Shown: positions 1-7,300 of the stretch, one piece after another
How the letters are laid out: the number at the start of each line of letters is the position of its first letter
Numbering within the stretch: position 1 is the first letter of the stretch
DNA from: Acidobacteriota bacterium
GTDB taxonomy: Bacteria > Acidobacteriota > Terriglobia > Acidoferrales > UBA7541
Direction of reading: 5' to 3'
Assembly: GCA_019239815.1 (NCBI GenBank)
Contig: JAFAZL010000403.1
Span: forward strand, 1-8,006
Length of the DNA stretch: 8,006 nucleotides
Notes under the pieces: generated by a model
Seen by the model: only the letters and a program-made list of their open reading frames with translations
Database searches by the model: none
What the model was told of the DNA's origin: nothing
Position numbers and translations under genes: made by a program

Positions 1-1520
1 ATGACGCCGCTGGCGCTCTGAACCCCGGGCACGTTGCGGACGCGCTCGAGCAGTTCACGGAAAAAGATGATGGATTGCTCGGGCTTGCCGTACCGCGCGT
101 CGGGCAAATCGAGATTGAACGCCATCACGCCGTTGGGATCGAAGCCGGGCGATTGGCGGGTGAGATGAATCATGCTTTCGACCAGCAGGCTGGCACCCAC
201 CAGGAGAATGACGGCGAGCGAGACTTGGGCGACGACGAGCATGTTGCGAGCCCGTGAGGCGCGCTTGCTGTCGGAGCTGGCGCGGCCGCCTTCTTTGAGC
301 GAGAGAAATAAATTGAAGCGCGATGCGTGCCACGCGGGAGCCATGCCGAAGAGCACGCCGGTCAGCACCGAGACGCCAAGAGTGAACGCGAGGACAGAGA
401 GGTTGACTCCAGCTTGGGTCAGGCGCGGAATTCGGAGTGAGGAGAGTCCGGCAAGCATCGTCGTGCCCCAGACGGCAAGGAAGAGTCCGAGCAATCCGCC
501 GGCGAGCGCGAGGAGGATGCTCTCGGTCAGGAGCTGGCGAAGTACGCGGCCGCGGCCTGCTCCCATCGAGGCGCGAATCGCCATCTCACGCTGGCGGCCT
601 GCCGCGCGGGCGAGCAGAAGATTCGCGGCGTTGGAGCACGCGATCAGCAGGAGGAATCCGACGGCGCCGAGCACCATCATCAGCACGGGGCGAATGTCGC
701 CGACCATCGCTTCTATTTGAGGATGAAGGGCGAGGCTGAGGTGGCCGTTCGAGTCCGGATATTGTTTTTCGAGAGCGGCGCCGATTGCATTTGCGTCAGC
801 ATCGGCTTGCTGCAACGAGACTCCGGGTTTGAGGCGGCCGATGGCGCTGAGATAGTGTGCGTCACGTTCGGAGGTCAACGGTGGATCTGTGCCGTTGCCG
901 ATCATTTGGGAAGAGATGGTTGTCCAAAGCTCGGGCGGCTGCACGGTGAGAAGAAATTGGAAGCTCGCAGGCATCACGCCGACGACCGTGTAAGGTTTGG
1001 CGTCGAGCGTGATTGTGTGGCCGACGACATCGGGGTTTGAGCCGAAATGCGACGCCCACAAGTGATTGCTCAGAATTGCGACGCGCGTGCCCGGTTGGTC
1101 TTCGGCGGTGATGAAGGTGCGCCCGAGCAGTGGCTGGACGCGCAGGACATCGAAGATGTTGGCGCTGACAATGCTCGATTCGACGTGCAGCGGGTCGCCG
1201 GAGCCGGTCAGGGTTGCCCTGCTTTTGTCGTAGGCGGCGACGGATTCGAGCGTGCGGTTTTGCGTGCGGAAATCGGCGAAGTCGGGGTAGCTGAGCGGAC
1301 GGTGCAAATCGCCTAAGTGCACGTCGATGCCTTGAACCGCGACGAGACGCTGGCTTTCCGGAAAGGGCAGCGGTTCGAGAATCACCGCGTTCACCACGCT
1401 GAAGATCGCCGTATTGGCGCCGATCCCTAGCGCCAGCGTGAGCACGACGACCGCGGTGAAGCCAGGTTGTTTCGCGAGCACACGAATTGCGTAGCGAATG
1501 TCCTGCCACAAACTGTTCAT
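1..1520 (-). CDS. ABC transporter permease, ADOP/MacB-FtsX type (partial, C-terminus beyond window)
   Basis: This is an inner-membrane permease of the MacB/FtsX superfamily. I read it open for 506 codons from an ATG on the minus strand to the window edge, with no stop. The N-terminus (MNSLWQDIRYAIRVL, then a helix with LALGIGANTAIFSVVNAV at about 29-46) is the classic start of acidobacterial duplicated orphan permeases. A periplasmic MacB_PCD-like domain follows (about 50-270). Then come an FtsX-like block with membrane segments near 278-300, 334-358 and 375-395, and the cytoplasmic motif ARAAGRQREMAIRASMGAGR (304-323). A further membrane helix near 426-448 begins the second half of the duplicated fold. 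The family is usually about 800 residues, so roughly 300 are missing at the edge. ADOP proteins are known for lacking an adjacent ATPase; here the upstream neighbour is an HlyD/MacA-like adaptor. A GGAG (plus-strand ctcc at 1531-1534) lies 10 nt before the start. The substrate cannot be told from sequence; export of a peptide, lipid or drug is inference. Confidence 0.93.
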   Translation of the reverse strand, partial: MNSLWQDIRYAIRVLAKQPGFTAVVVLTLALGIGANTAIFSVVNAVILEPLPFPESQRLVAVQGIDVHLGDLHRPLSYPDFADFRTQNRTLESVAAYDKSRATLTGSGDPLHVESSIVSANIFDVLRVQPLLGRTFITAEDQPGTRVAILSNHLWASHFGSNPDVVGHTITLDAKPYTVVGVMPASFQFLLTVQPPELWTTISSQMIGNGTDPPLTSERDAHYLSAIGRLKPGVSLQQADADANAIGAALEKQYPDSNGHLSLALHPQIEAMVGDIRPVLMMVLGAVGFLLLIACSNAANLLLARAAGRQREMAIRASMGAGRGRVLRQLLTESILLALAGGLLGLFLAVWGTTMLAGLSSLRIPRLTQAGVNLSVLAFTLGVSVLTGVLFGMAPAWHASRFNLFLSLKEGGRASSDSKRASRARNMLVVAQVSLAVILLVGASLLVESMIHLTRQSPGFDPNGVMAFNLDLPDARYGKPEQSIIFFRELLERVRNVPGVQSASGV

Positions 1521-1596
1521 CTGGCTATCGCTCCACAACCGAGAGAAGTTGCGATTGTTTTAGTGAAAGTCGTTTCCGTCGCTTGATCGACGCTTC

Positions 1597-2850
1597 TCAC
1601 TTCAGCCGAATGCGATCGACGTTGTCCCACTGCGACATATCCGACAGGATGACCTTGTCGCCTACTTTCAGGCCGGACAGAATTTCGACCGTGTTCACCG
1701 AGCTGCGGCCGAGCTTCACGTTGACGCGTTCGGCGTCGGAGTCGTCGGGCATAACTTTGAAGAGGCTGATCGTCGCGTCTGTCTGTCCGTGGACCGGTCG
1801 GCCGACGTACAAAACGTCCTTCAGGTTCTCGAGGGTAATCGTGCCGTCGACGCTGAGGTCGGCGCGCGCGCCCAGCGGAAGCGGATCGTCGATACCGACA
1901 TCCACGGTGACCGTGCCGTTGACGACCGACGGATCGATGCGGATCACATGGCCATTCACGATGCCGTTGCGCGTATCGACCGTGGCGCTTTGGCCGATGG
2001 TAATGTCTTTCGCTTGTGTTTCTGCGATCTTGATCTCGGCTTTCAATTTCTTCGGATCGGCCACGCGTGCGATGTTGGTACCGACCGCGACGCTCTGTCC
2101 GACGTCCACTGGAAGCAACTGCAACACGCCGGTGATGCCCGCGCGAACATGCAACGCGTCGGCCTGGCTTTTGCGCAAGTCATACATGGCGCGAGCCTGT
2201 TCGAGGTGCGCTTGCTGCGCTTGCAAACGCGCTTGGGCGGAGTCCGCCGCCACCCGCGTACGCTCTTGTTCCAAGTCGAGACGAATCTTGAGCTGGTCTT
2301 CTCTCACCTTCGACAATTTCTGTGTGACGTCGGCGTCGATGCCCTCATTGAACAACTTCAGGTCCACTTCGTGCTGCAGCTTGGCTTGTTCGTAGTCGCT
2401 GCGTACACCCGCTTCGATCGCCTTCTGATTCATCAACTCGCTGTTGACTTGAACTTTGAGGTTGGCGAGATCGGCTTCGGCGCCTTTGAGCTGGAATTCC
2501 GCGTCAACGAGTGTTTGCGCCACGGCCGGATCAGACATTTCGAGAATCACAGTATTGGGTTCGACCAAATGTCCTGGCCGAATCACAATCTTGTCGACGC
2601 GTGCGGTGGTCAGCGCAGCAATCCAGTGAATATCGAGAGGTACGAGCGTGCCGAGACCGCGCACTTCGCGCAGCATCGGGCCGCGCTTCACCGTGTCGGT
2701 CCAAACCGTGCCGCGATCAACGGAAGGCGCGGCGGGCTTTAGCCGCGACAGTCCGAGCGTCACGCCGGCAATCACCACAACGGCAACGGTGACATAGAGG
2801 GCTCGCTTGATTTTTTTCGCTTTCGCGTTTGATGGTCGTTGTATGTCCAT
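1597..2850 (-). CDS. HlyD/MacA-family efflux periplasmic adaptor (membrane fusion protein)
   Basis: A complete 417-residue adaptor that would link an inner-membrane pump to an outer-membrane channel. Visible in order: a short basic cytoplasmic N-terminus (NAKAKKIKRA); one membrane anchor at about 18-35; the first half of a lipoyl-like domain (about 78-110, with VDKIVIRPGHLVEPNTVILEM); a long Gln/Ala/Leu/Glu-rich coiled-coil hairpin at about 112-232; the second lipoyl half (AGITGVLQLLPVDVGQSV, 237-254); a beta-barrel region at about 265-340; and a membrane-proximal domain ending in GLKVGDKVILSDMSQWD. The length fits the family. The coding strand has no good Shine-Dalgarno directly before the ATG (the AGGAG seen there is on the opposite strand), but no other in-frame start preserves the anchor. 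It lies 76 bp upstream of the permease on the same strand, so the two are probably cotranscribed and work together. Which efflux substrate is involved is not visible. An RND-type partner is possible in general, but the neighbour argues for an ABC-type one. Confidence 0.93.
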   Translation of the reverse strand: MDIQRPSNAKAKKIKRALYVTVAVVVIAGVTLGLSRLKPAAPSVDRGTVWTDTVKRGPMLREVRGLGTLVPLDIHWIAALTTARVDKIVIRPGHLVEPNTVILEMSDPAVAQTLVDAEFQLKGAEADLANLKVQVNSELMNQKAIEAGVRSDYEQAKLQHEVDLKLFNEGIDADVTQKLSKVREDQLKIRLDLEQERTRVAADSAQARLQAQQAHLEQARAMYDLRKSQADALHVRAGITGVLQLLPVDVGQSVAVGTNIARVADPKKLKAEIKIAETQAKDITIGQSATVDTRNGIVNGHVIRIDPSVVNGTVTVDVGIDDPLPLGARADLSVDGTITLENLKDVLYVGRPVHGQTDATISLFKVMPDDSDAERVNVKLGRSSVNTVEILSGLKVGDKVILSDMSQWDNVDRIRLK

Positions 2851-2880
2851 AGGAGTTATCGCGCTTTACTGAAATCGCAC

Positions 2881-2894
2881 GCGGGCTGCCCCGC
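2881..2894 (-). other. Small GC-rich hairpin in the presumed leader of the adaptor gene
   Basis: GCGGG and CCCGC form a 5-bp GC stem with a 4-nt loop, ending about 30 nt before the adaptor ATG. If transcription starts further upstream, it would lie in the 5' leader. It has no following U-tract, so it is not a terminator. It may slightly affect translation or be fortuitous. Confidence 0.2.
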
Positions 2895-2927
2895 CTGGCT
2901 TCGATCTAAACCACTTGCCTTCAATTG

Positions 2928-2955
2928 GTTATAGCGGGTAAGCCCTGCTTGAAAA
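2928..2955 (-). promoter_or_regulatory. Weak candidate sigma70-like promoter for the efflux operon
   Basis: On the minus strand a TTTTCA (plus 2950-2955) is followed after 16 bp by TATAAC (plus 2928-2933), which is 4/6 and 5/6 like the consensus boxes. It points at the adaptor gene, with about 77 bp between the -10 box and the ATG. A second possible -10 with an extended TGC (TGCTATTTT, plus 2952-2960) lies just upstream but has no good -35. Matches of this quality occur by chance, so this is only a candidate. Confidence 0.25.
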
Positions 2956-2974
2956 TAGCACCAATGACCGAAAA

Positions 2975-2991
2975 TGGGAATAATTGTCCCA
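2975..2991. promoter_or_regulatory. Inverted repeat TGGGA-N7-TCCCA, possible operator
   Basis: Perfect 5-bp arms flank a 7-bp AT-rich centre (ATAATTG), giving a 17-bp dyad of the size bound by many dimeric bacterial repressors. It lies in the AT-rich part of the divergent spacer, just upstream of the candidate leftward promoter boxes. No regulator gene is in the window, so the binding protein is unknown, and the function is inference from shape and position only. Confidence 0.25.
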
Positions 2992-3358
2992 CGAGCGAAC
3001 ATGCGACGGGGCGTTCCGGCCCTATTCGTGCTCGACGGATTTAAATTCACTCACTCGCCTCGCTTAACGCTGCTTGGTTTGCAAACTCGATCGCGTCACC
3101 ACAACCCTCATCACAGCGAACTGTCTGGGTCTCTCTTGTAATGAACGACAAACTACCCCTGATTGTTCCTGCCCTGCTCCCAGCGGAACTTTGCCGCCGA
3201 TTCCAGGGAAATGAGGAATGACGACAGCGGATTGTGTGCGAACGACGCGTCGAAGCTCCCGTATACGATGCGGCGCGATGTTGCCAACACCTGCGAAGAA
3301 ACCCGCCCGTTGAAAACAGCGTCCATTATTACAGTTCACTCCTCGCGCACACGGGAAC

Positions 3359-3362
3359 GGAG
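3359..3362 (+). promoter_or_regulatory. Shine-Dalgarno GGAG that fixes the DUF5666 protein start
   Basis: GGAG sits 6 nt before the ATG at 3369. This spacing, plus the signal peptide that begins exactly there, favours this start over the GTG at 3234 in the same frame. The upstream extension would place 45 poorly structured residues before the signal peptide. Confidence 0.7.
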
Positions 3363-3368
3363 CTCGCA

Positions 3369-4325
3369 ATGAAAATAGACGTTAAACGGATGGCGATGGT
3401 CTTGTCTGTTGCCACCTTGTTCGCGGCATTTTCGGCCGTTCCAGCGATCGCGGCTGCGACTCCCGCTGACTTTGCCTGGGAACAAGGTGCGCAAGATCCA
3501 GCTTCTCAAGGTGAGCAGAGCGGCATTGACGAACGGCATCTGCCTTTATTCGGCAAAATCACCGCGCTACATAACACCTCCATTGATGTGCTCGACACGA
3601 ATGGCGACACGATCAACGTGAAATTCAACGGGCAGACGCAATTTCGGAAAGATCGGCAGCCCGCCAAACGTACTGACTTTAAGGTGGGCGACATCATTTT
3701 AGTGCGAGGGCAAGAAGCGGCTGACCATAGCTGGACAGCCGAAGTCGTTGCCGCACGATCTTTGAATGGGCCAGGCGGCCCCGGTGCGCGAGGCGGGTTT
3801 GGTGGCGGTCCCGGCGGCGGGCGCGGCCAATTCCAGCAGCAGGCCGGCATACTCGGCAAGGATTATGTGGCAGGCGAGATCAAGAACGTGGATGCGCCGA
3901 AACTGACGGTGCTGCGCTCTGACAATGTGACGCAGACTTTGGAATTGAACGAAGACACCTCGATGCGCAAGGGTCGCGAGTCGATCACGATGGCCGACAT
4001 TCAGCCCGGCGATCACGTCTTCGCGCGCGGTGCGCTCGAAAACAATGTGTTCGTGCCGAAGACCATCGTCGTGATTGGTCCCGAGCAGTGGAAGCGCATG
4101 CAGGAATTTGGGCAACAAGCGCGAGGTGAAGGCGGCAACCGCCGTCGGCAACAAGGTGGGCAATCGCAAGAGGGAAGCTCTGGCTCGGCTGACAGTCCTG
4201 CACCGAACGCGGCGCCTCCAGCTCCGCCGTCGCCAAATCCGCCGTCACCCGCGCCAACTCCAGCTCCCGCTCCAACGCCGCAACTTGGGCTACCAATGGG
4301 GCAACAGAGGGAGCTTCTTCGTTGA
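3369..4325 (+). CDS. Secreted protein with two DUF5666-like domains and a Pro-rich tail
   Basis: A 318-residue exported protein. The N-terminus MKIDVKRMAM followed by a hydrophobic stretch and AVPAIAAA (23-30) is a good Sec signal peptide. The mature part has two related beta-rich modules at about 60-130 and 165-236. Each opens with a G-[KE]-I turn, contains a 'V/L-x-L/V...' strand pair, a Thr-Ser/Thr-x-[FM]-R-K motif (TQFRK; TSMRK), and [KQ][VP]GD[IH][IV][LF][VA]RG near its end (VGDIILVRG; PGDHVFARG). This matches the DUF5666 pattern, an OB-like domain of unknown function. A Gly/Arg-rich linker (134-153) separates the modules. The C-terminus has a Gln/Arg/Gly-rich stretch (244-270), then a Pro/Ala tail (276-304). 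The stop overlaps the start of the TonB-dependent receptor, so the two are translationally coupled and probably act at the same site. No catalytic residues are recognisable; binding or an accessory role in the envelope is inference. Confidence 0.9.
   Translation: MKIDVKRMAMVLSVATLFAAFSAVPAIAAATPADFAWEQGAQDPASQGEQSGIDERHLPLFGKITALHNTSIDVLDTNGDTINVKFNGQTQFRKDRQPAKRTDFKVGDIILVRGQEAADHSWTAEVVAARSLNGPGGPGARGGFGGGPGGGRGQFQQQAGILGKDYVAGEIKNVDAPKLTVLRSDNVTQTLELNEDTSMRKGRESITMADIQPGDHVFARGALENNVFVPKTIVVIGPEQWKRMQEFGQQARGEGGNRRRQQGGQSQEGSSGSADSPAPNAAPPAPPSPNPPSPAPTPAPAPTPQLGLPMGQQRELLR
4194..4280 (+). repeat. Pro/Ala-rich low-complexity segment encoded at the end of the DUF5666 gene
   Basis: About 29 codons encode almost only Pro, Ala, Ser, Asn and Thr, in units such as PAPP, PPSP and PAPTPAPAP. 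The underlying DNA repeats ccg/cca/gct-type triplets irregularly. Such segments are extended and often span the periplasm or cell wall space. Irregular codon choice shows it is not a recent DNA-level expansion. Confidence 0.6.
4308..4313 (+). promoter_or_regulatory. Shine-Dalgarno AGGGAG supporting a TTG start for the receptor
   Basis: AGGGAG lies 8 nt before the TTG at 4322, inside the last codons of the preceding gene. It is the best ribosome site near the receptor start. No in-frame ATG exists until the codon for residue 128, far past the signal peptide, so this site decides the TTG start. Confidence 0.75.
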
Positions 4326-7300
4326 AATTTTTTGGGCCGATCCCAGTCTTCGCGTTCGCCTGTCTATTTGGTGTGGTTTGGGTTTGTTCGCCGTCGTCGC
4401 GTGCGCAGGATCAATCATTTCCACCCGCTCAGCCGCAATCTCAGTCATCACAGCAACAACCGGTGACAGATTCCGCACCGCCTGCATCACAGGCGCCAGC
4501 TGCGGCGCAGTCAAACGCTCCTGCGCCAACATCGTTTGAAATCAGCGGCACCGTTAAGTCGGGGAAGACTCCGCTACCCGGTGTCACGGTCACCGCGGCA
4601 AACACACTTACCGGCAAGAAATATTCCGTTGCGACGGCACTCGACGGCAGCTACAAATTTTCCGGCCTTGCGCGTGGGCGTTACGTCGTGCGCGTCGAGT
4701 TCATGGCATTCGCGCCACAGACGCAGGAGATCGTGCTCAAGCCCGACACGCCAACTGGAAAGTTCGACGCCGAGATGATTTTGGCTTCGCGCCAGGCAGA
4801 GCAATCGCCGGCAGCATCCGCAATTGCAGCCATCGCTGCGGGCCGCGGTTTCCAGAGCCTCTCCGTCGAAAACTCGCTCTCCGCATTGGAAGGCGGAGCA
4901 AACGCTGGTGCGGGGACTGGCGCGGGCGGCGGTGCCAGCGCCGGCGACATCGCGACTTTGCCAATGGGCGGGGCGGGCACGGATGTTACGAACGAATCCG
5001 TTAGCATCTCTGGCGCGCAAGGGCGCAGCCAGGATTTCGGCGCGGGCAGCGAAGAAGATTTACAATCCCGCATCGAGGAATTTCGCCAGCGCGCGCAAGC
5101 GGCCGGACTCATCCCCGGCGGCCAAACGCAAGGTGGTCCAGGCGGTGGAGGCGGTGGGCCTGTCGGCTACGGCGGTCCCGGTGGATTCGGAGGCGGCGGC
5201 CCGATCATGATCGGCCGGCTTGGCCGCGGCTTCAACGTGAATCAGCCGCACGGCTTCCTTTATTTCTCCGACGACAACGCCAGCTTCGACGCGAAGCCCT
5301 ATTCACTCACCGGAATCCAATCGGCGAAAGCCAGCTACAACTTCGCGCGCTTCGGCGCGAACGTCGGCGGCCCGCTCAACATTCCGCACATTTTCAACGG
5401 CGGCAACAAATGGTTTTTCTTCGCGGGATGGAACGGCTCGCGCGGCAGCACACCTTACGACGCTTACTCGACCGTGCCGACTGCTGCTGAGCGCGCCGGA
5501 AACTTTTCCGGTGCTACATATAATGATGGCTCGCCCGTTCAAATCTTCAATCCAGCGACCGGCATGCAGTTCAACTTCAATGGCCAGCCCAACGTCATCA
5601 ATCCCGCGCAGATCAGCCCGCAAGCAACTGCCCTGTTGCAATACATTCCGCTACCAAATCTCGGCACGACGACGCAGAACTTTCACTACGTCACCAACGA
5701 CGACAGCAACACCGACGCGATCAGCCTGCGGTTGATTCACAATTTCGGCGATTCCAGCGCTCCATTCGGTATGGGCGGTGGTCGCGGCGGCGGAGGCAGC
5801 GGTCGCCGCGCGCAGAATAACATCAACTTCGGCCTCAATTATTCGCGCAACGATTCGGCAATCGTGAATCCGTTCCCGTCGCTCGCGGGAAATACGAACA
5901 CACAGGGCCTACAAGCGAGCGCTGGCTGGACCTACGGCAACGGCCGCCGCACCAACATTCTTCGCTTTAGCTACAACCACAATCACGTCTCGACGTCGAA
6001 CCTTTACTCCAACAACATCGACGTCGCAGGCCTCGCCGGAATCACGGGTGTCTCCACCAATCCATTTGACTTCGGCATCCCCGGCATCAGCTTCACTACC
6101 TTCGCCGGCCTCACCGATCCGACGCCGCGCCGCGAGCTCGATCAGACCTACACCATTTCCGACACGCTTTCCTGGTATCGCGGCAAGCACAATTGGCGCT
6201 TCGGCGGAGACTATCGCCGCATTCTGCAAAGCTTCCGCTCTGCGAAAAATGCCGAAGGCTCCTTTGTTTTCACCGGCCTCGAAACCTCTCAATTCGCCGG
6301 CGGCGCAAACCCCGCCCGCGACACGGGCTACGATTTCGCCGATTTTCTCCTCGGTTTGCCGCAACAGACGACGCTGCAATCGGGCACCGACTCTTATGAC
6401 TTTGCGTCGAACTCGTTTGACCTCTTCGCTCAGGACGATTGGCGCATCCTTCCGAAGCTTTCGCTGAATCTCGGCTTCCGGTACGAATACAACGGCCCAT
6501 TCACAGAAGCGCACGATCGCATCGCCAATCTCGACGTCGCCAACGGCTTTACTGGTGCCTCGGTGGTGCTCCCCGGCCAATCGGGGTTCCCCGCATCACT
6601 GCTGCATCCCGATCGCAACGATTTCGCTCCACGCATCGGCATCGCGTGGCGTCCACTGAAAGACACTGTCGTCCGCACCGGTTACGGCATCAACTACAAT
6701 CTGGCGCAATACGCCAACATTATTCAGAATTTTGCGTTTCAGCCTCCGTTCGCCACGACGGCGACAAACGTCGCGAGCGCAGCCACGCCGCTCTCGCTTG
6801 CGAATGGATTCCCGGCGGTTCCGCCCGGCCTCATCACCAACAACTACGCGATCGATCCCAACTATCGCCTGGGCTACGTCCAAATCTGGAATCTCGACAT
6901 CCAGCGCACGCTGCCACATGGCTTCTTGCTCAATGTCGATTACAACGGCTCAAAGGGCACGCGCCTCGATACCGAGCGCGCCATCAATACGATCGCGGGG
7001 CTTCAACCCTTCATCTATGAGTCTTCCGCAGGCAATTCCGTTTTCCACGCGGGCTCGGTTCGCTTTCGCAAACGCCAATCGCACGGCATTAGCTACGGCC
7101 TGGTCTATACGTTTTCAAAATCGATCGACGATGCTTCCTCGATTGGCGGTGGCGGCGTAGTTGTCGCGCAAGATCCGTTCGACATCGCAGCCGATCGCGG
7201 CCTTTCCAGCTTCGATCAGCGGCACAAGTTCACCGGCAACTGGATCGCTGAGTTGCCGTTTGGCGAAAATCATCGCTATCTGCAACGCGGAGCGCTGTCC

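Larger units (their letters stand above)
2851..3368. other. Divergent intergenic region between the efflux and receptor operons
   Basis: About 0.5 kb separates the starts of the two divergent clusters, so it should hold both promoters and any shared operator. Short open frames exist on both strands, but their predicted peptides lack recognisable domains, credible signal peptides or ribosome sites, and I do not call them genes. Visible structure comprises a GCGGG-CTGC-CCCGC hairpin at 2881-2894, about 30 nt before the adaptor start, an inverted repeat at 2975-2991, and the 8-bp palindrome ATTTAAAT at 3039-3046. I found no convincing sigma70-type promoter for the rightward operon. The half near 2920-3050 is clearly more AT-rich than the coding flanks, as expected for regulatory DNA. 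Confidence 0.6.

Noticed and set aside
862..1509. 215-residue open frame on the minus strand in another frame of the permease gene
   Set aside because: It overlaps the clearly recognisable permease frame on the same strand, is Arg/His-rich and matches no family; it is a shadow produced by codon bias.
1577..1592. CGTCG-CTTGAT-CGACG inverted repeat between adaptor and permease as a terminator
   Set aside because: The stem is only 5 bp, there is no T-tract after it, and it overlaps nothing else suggestive; it would not be expected to stop transcription between the two genes.
1487..2742. Long plus-strand open frames (302 and 317 residues) opposite the adaptor gene
   Set aside because: The antisense minus-strand frame encodes an intact HlyD-type adaptor with anchor, coiled coil and lipoyl halves; the plus frames are composition artefacts without domains.
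3310..3338. TTGAAA near 3310 as a -35 box for the rightward operon
   Set aside because: At 17 bp spacing the -10 position reads AGTTCA, and the better TATTAC-like hexamer is only 11 bp away; neither gives a credible promoter.
3234..3368. Upstream GTG extension of the DUF5666 gene
   Set aside because: It would bury the signal peptide 45 residues inside the protein; the ATG at 3369 has GGAG at ideal spacing.
3064..3369. 101-residue minus-strand open frame in the divergent spacer
   Set aside because: No ribosome site, signal peptide or domain, and it would end only after crossing the leader of the rightward operon; no support for coding.
5909..6580. 223-residue minus-strand open frame inside the receptor gene
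   Set aside because: It lies wholly antisense to well-conserved barrel sequence and shows only Val/Ala/Gly/Arg-rich composition typical of antisense shadows in GC-rich genes.
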